From positions 1 through 17,940 of the forward strand of contig CAYWJF010000034.1 of assembly GCA_964458545.1 (NCBI GenBank): a DNA stretch of 17,940 nt, given 5' to 3'. The position numbers were made by a program, and so were the translations under genes. How positions within the stretch are numbered: position 1 is the stretch's first letter; each line of letters begins with the position of its first letter. The notes below the pieces were generated by a model, which saw only the letters and a program-made list of their open reading frames with translations, did not search any database and had not been told where the DNA came from. This stretch comes from JAYFNU01 sp964458545 (lineage in GTDB: Bacteria; Bacillota; Clostridia; Oscillospirales; Ruminococcaceae). Positions 13,912 to 17,940 of the stretch are shown here, piece by piece.

Positions 13912-15797
13912 TAATAGTAGACCTCCTCGCCGTTATTAGCGTTTTCTTCGTGCTTAAAGGTCGGCACCATATCTATAATCATTTTCACTACCGTCCTGCG
14001 GTCGTTTCCGTAAGCCGTAGCCTTAAGCTCAGCTAAGCGCTCAAAGAATTTATCCTTATCAATGTCGCCCGGGTTCCCGATAAATATCTTCTTCTCGTCC
14101 GTCTCGGTTATCCCCTCCTCGGACAAAAGCAGCTCTTCGTAAAGCTTTTCGCCGGGTCGAAGCCCCGTAAACGTTATCGGAATATCCTTGTACGGCATAA
14201 AGCCCGCAAGCCTTATAAGGTTTTCGGCAAGCTCAAGAATCTTCACCTGATGTCCCATATCAAGAACGAAAACCTCGCCGCCCTTTGCCATTTCGCCCGC
14301 CGTTATAACAAGGCTTACCGCCTCAGAAATAGTCATAAAGTAGCGAACAATATCGGGGTGGGTGACGGTAACAGGTCCGCCGTTCGCAATCTGCTCCTTA
14401 AACAGCGGAATAACCGAGCCGTTAGAGCCGAGAACGTTGCCGAACCTTACGGCGACGAACCGAGTTTTACTCGTCTTAGCCATAGCCTGAATAATCATCT
14501 CGCAGACACGCTTTGTCGCGCCCATTATGCTTGTGGGGTTAACTGCTTTGTCTGTGGAAATAAGCACAAACGCACCCGCGCCGTATCGGTCGGCGCACTG
14601 CGCCACGTTATAGGTTCCGAAGACGTTGTTTTTAACCGCTTCCTCTGGGCTTGTTTCCATAAGCGGAACGTGCTTATGCGCCGCGGCGTGGAAGACGATA
14701 TTAGGCTTAGTCTCAGCGAAGAGCGCGTCCATCTTTTTGCTGTCGCGCACAGAGGCAACGCGCACGTCAAGCTTCAGCTTATCGCCGTAGCGCCTTTTTA
14801 GCTCCTGCTCCACGTCGTACTCGCTGTTCTCGTATATATCCACCATTACGAGCTTTTTAGGACCGCTCGCGGCTATCTGGCGGCAAAGCTCGCTGCCTAT
14901 TGAGCCGCCCGCGCCCGTGACGAGCACCGTCTTGCCCTTAATATGCTTAAAGGTTTTCTCCTCTTCAAGGTTAATCTCGTCGCGCCCAAGAAGGTCCTCT
15001 ACCTTAACGTCGCGGACGCGGGAAAGAAGGTCCTTGCCGTCGGAGATAAGCTTGCATATATCGGGTAGCAGTCGCATATTGCACGCGGTCTTGGAGCAGA
15101 TATTGAGAACGCGTCTCTTCTCCGCCTCTTCCGCCGCGGGTATGGCTATAATTATTGTGTCTATGTCGCACTGGGTAACGAGGTTCGGTATATCCCTCGT
15201 CGCGCCCATTATCTTTATGCCCATAATCGTCCTGCCGATTTTCTGCGGGTTGTCGTCCACGGCGCAGACGATATTGTAATCGGTAGCGGAATCTCGGAAG
15301 ATTTCGTGAAGCAGCGTAGACGCCGCGTCACCCGCGCCAACGACGAGCACACGCTTTCTTTGCTTGCCCGCGTTAGTTATCTGGGTGTTGCGAAGCATAC
15401 GGTAGGTAAGGCGGGTATAAAGGGTAATTGATGTAGCGAAAAGCGCGCTCATAAAGTAGACGGAAACAGGTATGCGGCGCTCGACGTAAACAATAAGCGT
15501 AAGAATAATAAACGCCGAAATAGAGATTACCGACGCGAGCACGCAACGGAAAAACTCATAAATCTCGGCGTATCTCCAAAGACTGTCGTACATACCCATA
15601 AGGACGTAGACGATAAGAAAACAAAGCACAAACAGCACACAGCTGGAGAATAAAAGGCTTCTATATTCGTAAATTGAGGTTCTGCCAGAAATAAGAATCC
15701 ATGTAATTAAATACGCAACCGTAATACAAAGGATATCGAAGAATATCAATATTCCCTTACGGTTGCGCTGTATAAACTTCTGTGTGGCTTCCTTCAT
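13911..15797 (-). CDS. Membrane UDP-GlcNAc 4,6-dehydratase (PglF/CapD/WbpM type)
   Basis: A 628-aa enzyme, first gene of the operon. Four N-terminal membrane segments (about 15-37, 48-68, 84-105, 110-130) precede a first Rossmann-like domain (RVLVVGAGDAAST, from 149), then the catalytic SDR domain with VTGAGGSIGSELC (293-305), FHAAAHKHVPLME, ISTDKAVNPTSIMGATK (Met425-x3-Lys429) and RFGNVLGSNGSVIPLF. The methionine in place of SDR tyrosine is normal in this group. It converts UDP-GlcNAc to UDP-2-acetamido-2,6-dideoxy-4-ketohexose; large membrane forms usually keep the D-gluco configuration. With the aminotransferase next door this gives a UDP-4-amino sugar. The length matches the family, with all motifs present. 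AGGA lies about 6 bases before the ATG; a strong promoter is about 50 bases upstream. Confidence 0.95.
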   Translation of the reverse strand: MKEATQKFIQRNRKGILIFFDILCITVAYLITWILISGRTSIYEYRSLLFSSCVLFVLCFLIVYVLMGMYDSLWRYAEIYEFFRCVLASVISISAFIILTLIVYVERRIPVSVYFMSALFATSITLYTRLTYRMLRNTQITNAGKQRKRVLVVGAGDAASTLLHEIFRDSATDYNIVCAVDDNPQKIGRTIMGIKIMGATRDIPNLVTQCDIDTIIIAIPAAEEAEKRRVLNICSKTACNMRLLPDICKLISDGKDLLSRVRDVKVEDLLGRDEINLEEEKTFKHIKGKTVLVTGAGGSIGSELCRQIAASGPKKLVMVDIYENSEYDVEQELKRRYGDKLKLDVRVASVRDSKKMDALFAETKPNIVFHAAAHKHVPLMETSPEEAVKNNVFGTYNVAQCADRYGAGAFVLISTDKAVNPTSIMGATKRVCEMIIQAMAKTSKTRFVAVRFGNVLGSNGSVIPLFKEQIANGGPVTVTHPDIVRYFMTISEAVSLVITAGEMAKGGEVFVLDMGHQVKILELAENLIRLAGFMPYKDIPITFTGLRPGEKLYEELLLSEEGITETDEKKIFIGNPGDIDKDKFFERLAELKATAYGNDRRTVVKMIIDMVPTFKHEENANNGEEVYY

Positions 15798-15817
15798 AAT
15801 TCGTCCTATATATAAAC

Positions 15818-15842
15818 AAAGATATTTTTACTTATTATCTTT
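15818..15842. repeat. Inverted repeat at the start of the operon transcript
   Basis: AAAGATA and TATCTTT are separated by 11 bases and overlap the expected start of transcription (near 15839) of the promoter at 15846-15874. It could be an operator for a repressor, or by chance an AT-rich palindrome. The rest of the leader (TATATATAGGACGAATT) holds only the ribosome binding site; no riboswitch-like structure is visible. Confidence 0.3.
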
Positions 15843-15845
15843 AAT

Positions 15846-15874
15846 ATTATACTTTTTATATGCAAAATAATCAA
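15846..15874 (-). promoter_or_regulatory. Promoter of the polysaccharide operon
   Basis: On the minus strand TTGATT (15869-15874), exactly 17 bp, then TATAAT (15846-15851). It lies between the hairpin after the tandem GT2 gene and the dehydratase ATG at 15797. No other promoter of this quality was noticed in the short gaps between the 12 genes downstream. Confidence 0.8.
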
Positions 15875-15881
15875 CAGCAAA

Positions 15882-15908
15882 TATGGCGGAGTGCCTTGCC
15901 CCGCCATA
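15882..15908 (-). terminator. Hairpin after the tandem GT2 gene
   Basis: TATGGCGG and CCGCCATA form an 8-bp stem with an 11-base loop, 10 bases after the stop of the GT2 gene at 15919. The T tract on the minus strand is weak (ATTTGCTGTTG), so termination may be partial, but its position before a new promoter supports the role. Confidence 0.6.
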
Positions 15909-15918
15909 CTATATCTTC

Positions 15919-17745
15919 TTATGCGTCGTAGCTTATCGAGTTTTTGCCGAAATTGCGGTTATAGTAAGGGTCGCCGCCCTCCTCATAGTAGGAAGGCCAC
16001 TTGTTTTTAAGTAGCGCCTTCTCCCGCTCCATACGCTCCTTCTTTGCACCCGTTTTGTCATAGCCTCGGCTTACCGATTCATAATGGTACGCCTCCGCGA
16101 CGGGGTTAAAGACCACAAGGTAGCCCTTTTCGCGTATTTTTAAGCACAAATCCACGTCGTTGAAGGATACGGCAAGCTCCTCGTCAAAGCCGCCGACCTC
16201 GTCGAACACGTTAGCCCGTACCATTAAGCACGCGGCGGTGCAAGCGGACATATCGGAGGCTATAGCAAGACGGCTCATATACCCCTCATGCTCACGCGGG
16301 AATAGCGGGCAGAGGTTCGCCGCGCTGCCGCAGACGCCCATGGCTATTCCGCCGTGCTGAACGGTGTCGTTCGGGTATAAAAGCTTAATTCCGCAAGCGC
16401 CCACGTCCTCGCGCTGGGTGAACATCACCATCTCCTCAAGCCATTCGGGCGTAATAACCTCAATATCATTATTGAGGAATAAAAGGTGCTTTCCCTTCGC
16501 GAAGCCTCTCGCAAAGTTGTTGAGCCGCGAGAAGTTGAACGGCTCGCCGTTTCTGTCGTAGCTTACTACCGAAACGTTTTTTATGCCCTTAAGGCTCTCG
16601 TAATACTCAAAGGTCTCCGCCTTTTTACTGTTATTTTCAAGGATGATTATTTCGAAATTCTTATAGCTGCTTTTATCAATAATTGAACTTACGCAACGCT
16701 TTAGCACGCTCATATTGTCGCAGGAAGGAATAATAATCGAAACAAGAGGGCTGCCCTTTATTTCATAGATAACCCTCATCATAGGTACCGCTCTTGAATA
16801 AACGACCTCGCCCTTTAAGCCGACCCGCTTCAGGTGCGCTTCGACCGAGCGGCGCGCCGCCTCGTAGGCGTAGGGCTTCGCGGAGATATCGTCCGCGACC
16901 GAGCCTCTGTGTATGCGCCAATAGTATATGGGCTTTGAAATGTGGTGTATTTTCTTAGCGTTCTCGGTTATTCTTAAGGTGAAATCGTAATCCTCGCTGC
17001 CGTCATAGGCCTTGTCGTAAAGCCCCGCCTTGTCCGCGAGGGTTCTTTTTATTACCGAAAGGTGGCAGATGTAGTTGCACCCGCGAAGAAAATCGGGCGA
17101 AAAATCGGGCTTAAAATGCATTGAGCGACTGTCAGAGGGCTTATTTATAAAGGTCGCCTCGTCCGAATATATGAAGTCCGCGCCCGTCTCGTTTATAGCC
17201 TCGGCAACGTCGTAAAGGGCGGTTTCGGAAAGCAGGTCGTCGTGGTCGAGAAGACAGAAATAATCACCCTTCGACATCTCCACGGCGGCGTTACGGTTAC
17301 CCGCTATCCCCCCGTTTTCGGTAAGCTTTTTGTACTTTATCCGCGCGTCCTTTTCGGCGTATTCTCGAACCACCTCGCCTACTCTGTCGTGCTCCGCGTC
17401 GCTTCCGTCCGCAAAGCAAAGCTCAAAGCTTTTATAGCTGTTCGCCGTAACCGATTCGATTAGCTCGCGCAGAAACCTTTCGTTCGTGTTATAAAGCGGC
17501 ACGCATACGCTTATAAGCGGCATAAAAGGGAAAACCTTAGCCTCCTGCTCGGCACGCTTTTCGGGCGTGAGATAGAAGTCCTTCTTTATCTGCTTAAGCT
17601 TAAAATAGCGCCGCGTAACGTATTTCGCCGCGAAGATTGTCTGGCGAAAGCCCTCGTTCTTGAGCATACGCACAGCCTTATAGCCATATTTAAAAAGCGG
17701 GTTGCCGTTCGCCCACGCGGGCACGGGCTTTGAGCCTTTATCCAT
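15919..17745 (-). CDS. Tandem-domain family 2 glycosyltransferase
   Basis: A 608-aa protein with two GT-A domains. After an N-terminal basic helical region (1-75), domain 1 starts LISVCVPLYNT (77-87) and has the metal site LLDHDD (165-170) and GSEDYDF (249-255) as in processive or chain-building GT2 enzymes. Domain 2 starts LVSIIIPSCDN (334-344), has FLNNDIEV (423-430), and GGFDEELAVSFNDVDLCLKI near residues 515-535, the pattern of rhamnosyltransferase-like WcaA enzymes. Two active sites suggest it adds two different sugars in sequence. The frame is open to 17844, but that ATG lies inside a hairpin and upstream of the promoter at 17778-17806. The ATG at 17745 has GAGGGGCG about 10 bases before it. 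It has its own promoter and is not part of the long operon. Confidence 0.9.
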   Translation of the reverse strand: MDKGSKPVPAWANGNPLFKYGYKAVRMLKNEGFRQTIFAAKYVTRRYFKLKQIKKDFYLTPEKRAEQEAKVFPFMPLISVCVPLYNTNERFLRELIESVTANSYKSFELCFADGSDAEHDRVGEVVREYAEKDARIKYKKLTENGGIAGNRNAAVEMSKGDYFCLLDHDDLLSETALYDVAEAINETGADFIYSDEATFINKPSDSRSMHFKPDFSPDFLRGCNYICHLSVIKRTLADKAGLYDKAYDGSEDYDFTLRITENAKKIHHISKPIYYWRIHRGSVADDISAKPYAYEAARRSVEAHLKRVGLKGEVVYSRAVPMMRVIYEIKGSPLVSIIIPSCDNMSVLKRCVSSIIDKSSYKNFEIIILENNSKKAETFEYYESLKGIKNVSVVSYDRNGEPFNFSRLNNFARGFAKGKHLLFLNNDIEVITPEWLEEMVMFTQREDVGACGIKLLYPNDTVQHGGIAMGVCGSAANLCPLFPREHEGYMSRLAIASDMSACTAACLMVRANVFDEVGGFDEELAVSFNDVDLCLKIREKGYLVVFNPVAEAYHYESVSRGYDKTGAKKERMEREKALLKNKWPSYYEEGGDPYYNRNFGKNSISYDA

Positions 17746-17777
17746 ATCGTTCACGCCCCTCAATGAAGTCTTAGATG

Positions 17778-17806
17778 ATTTTAGCACAAAGATGGGAAAT
17801 AAACAA
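17778..17806 (-). promoter_or_regulatory. Promoter of the tandem GT2 gene
   Basis: On the minus strand TTGTTT (17801-17806), exactly 17 bp, then TAAAAT (17778-17783). RNA would start near 17771, about 26 bases before the ATG at 17745. This fits the chosen start and excludes the upstream ATG at 17844. Confidence 0.65.
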
Positions 17807-17830
17807 TAAAGGGCGGTAGATACTAAAGCA

Positions 17831-17858
17831 AAGCCGCCGACCAAATGGTCGGCGGCTT
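17831..17858. terminator. Terminator of the gene to the right
   Basis: AAGCCGCCGACC and GGTCGGCGGCTT form a perfect 12-bp stem with a 4-base loop. On the minus strand it is followed by TGCTTTAGT, a modest T tract. It lies 26 bases past the possible stop codon at 17885-17887 and before the GT2 promoter. Confidence 0.75.
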
Positions 17859-17884
17859 CTTTGTTCGCGCGGGTAAATAAATAC

Positions 17885-17940
17885 TTAAAGAATAATACAT
17901 ACTAAGCCGTTGCAGCCGTCGTTTATTACCCGCTCAAGCG
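17885..17940 (-). CDS. Possible 3' end of a minus-strand gene (partial)
   Basis: One minus-strand frame is open from the window edge to TAA at 17885-17887, giving the tail LERVINDGCNGLVCIIL. It is placed just before a strong hairpin terminator, as expected for a gene end, and the other two minus frames stop sooner. Only 17 residues are visible, so no function can be given and it may not be real. Confidence 0.4.
   Translation of the reverse strand, partial: LERVINDGCNGLVCIIL

Noticed and set aside
1..17940. CRISPR array, tRNA or rRNA genes, insertion sequences
   Set aside because: No regularly spaced repeats, cloverleaf-like segments or transposase motifs were noticed. Outside the listed features the largest gap between genes is about 200 bases (2135-2331) and is filled by regulatory sites.

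Overview
The window looks like a stretch of a Bacillota chromosome, most likely a Clostridia-type anaerobe. Reasons: GGAGG-type ribosome binding sites before most genes, consensus sigma-A promoters, a Gram-positive type LexA (DinR) box, a PASTA-domain membrane protein, and a DUF1492/sigma-like phage regulator typical of clostridial prophages. The assignment is inference; no rRNA or taxonomic marker gene is present.

Left part (1-2230, all on the minus strand, running off the left edge): the late-gene start of a prophage or prophage-derived island. In transcription order it has a consensus promoter with a LexA-box-like operator over its start site, a sigma-70-region-4-like phage late regulator (1721-2134), an extended -10 promoter next to a strong terminator (1605-1691), a 48-aa Cys-rich protein (1425-1571), a small-terminase-like protein (1139-1453), a large terminase whose ATPase half is intact but whose nuclease half is replaced by unrelated sequence (124-1149), and the start of another gene (1-111). 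No integrase, repressor or replication gene separates this block from the chromosome gene to its right.

Middle (2278-3069, plus strand): a TraX-family multi-pass membrane protein with its own near-perfect promoter, which fixes its start at 2332. A 28-bp perfect palindrome (3132-3159) separates it from the next, convergent, operon.

Main body (3173-15874, minus strand): one roughly 12.6-kb operon of 12 tightly packed genes, from a single recognised promoter at 15846-15874 to the terminator at 3132-3159. In transcription order: a membrane UDP-GlcNAc 4,6-dehydratase (PglF/CapD type), a DegT-family aminotransferase, a PglC/WcfS-like initiating sugar-phosphate transferase, RmlC, the complete UDP-N-acetyl-L-fucosamine pathway CapE-CapF-CapG (FnlA-FnlB-FnlC), a WbuB-like L-fucosaminyltransferase, a DPM1-like GT2 with its DUF2304 membrane partner, deoxyribose-phosphate aldolase, and a three-TM protein with one extracellular PASTA domain. 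The first three genes would make a lipid-linked 4-amino-2,4,6-trideoxy sugar. The next genes supply L-rhamnose (RmlC only) and L-FucNAc, and the transferases extend the chain. No Wzx flippase, Wzy polymerase or RmlA/B/D is in the window.

Right end (15919-17940): a separately transcribed tandem GT2 glycosyltransferase of 608 aa with its own promoter and flanking hairpins, then the possible tail of another minus-strand gene. The region as a whole is a surface-polysaccharide locus next to a prophage-derived island.
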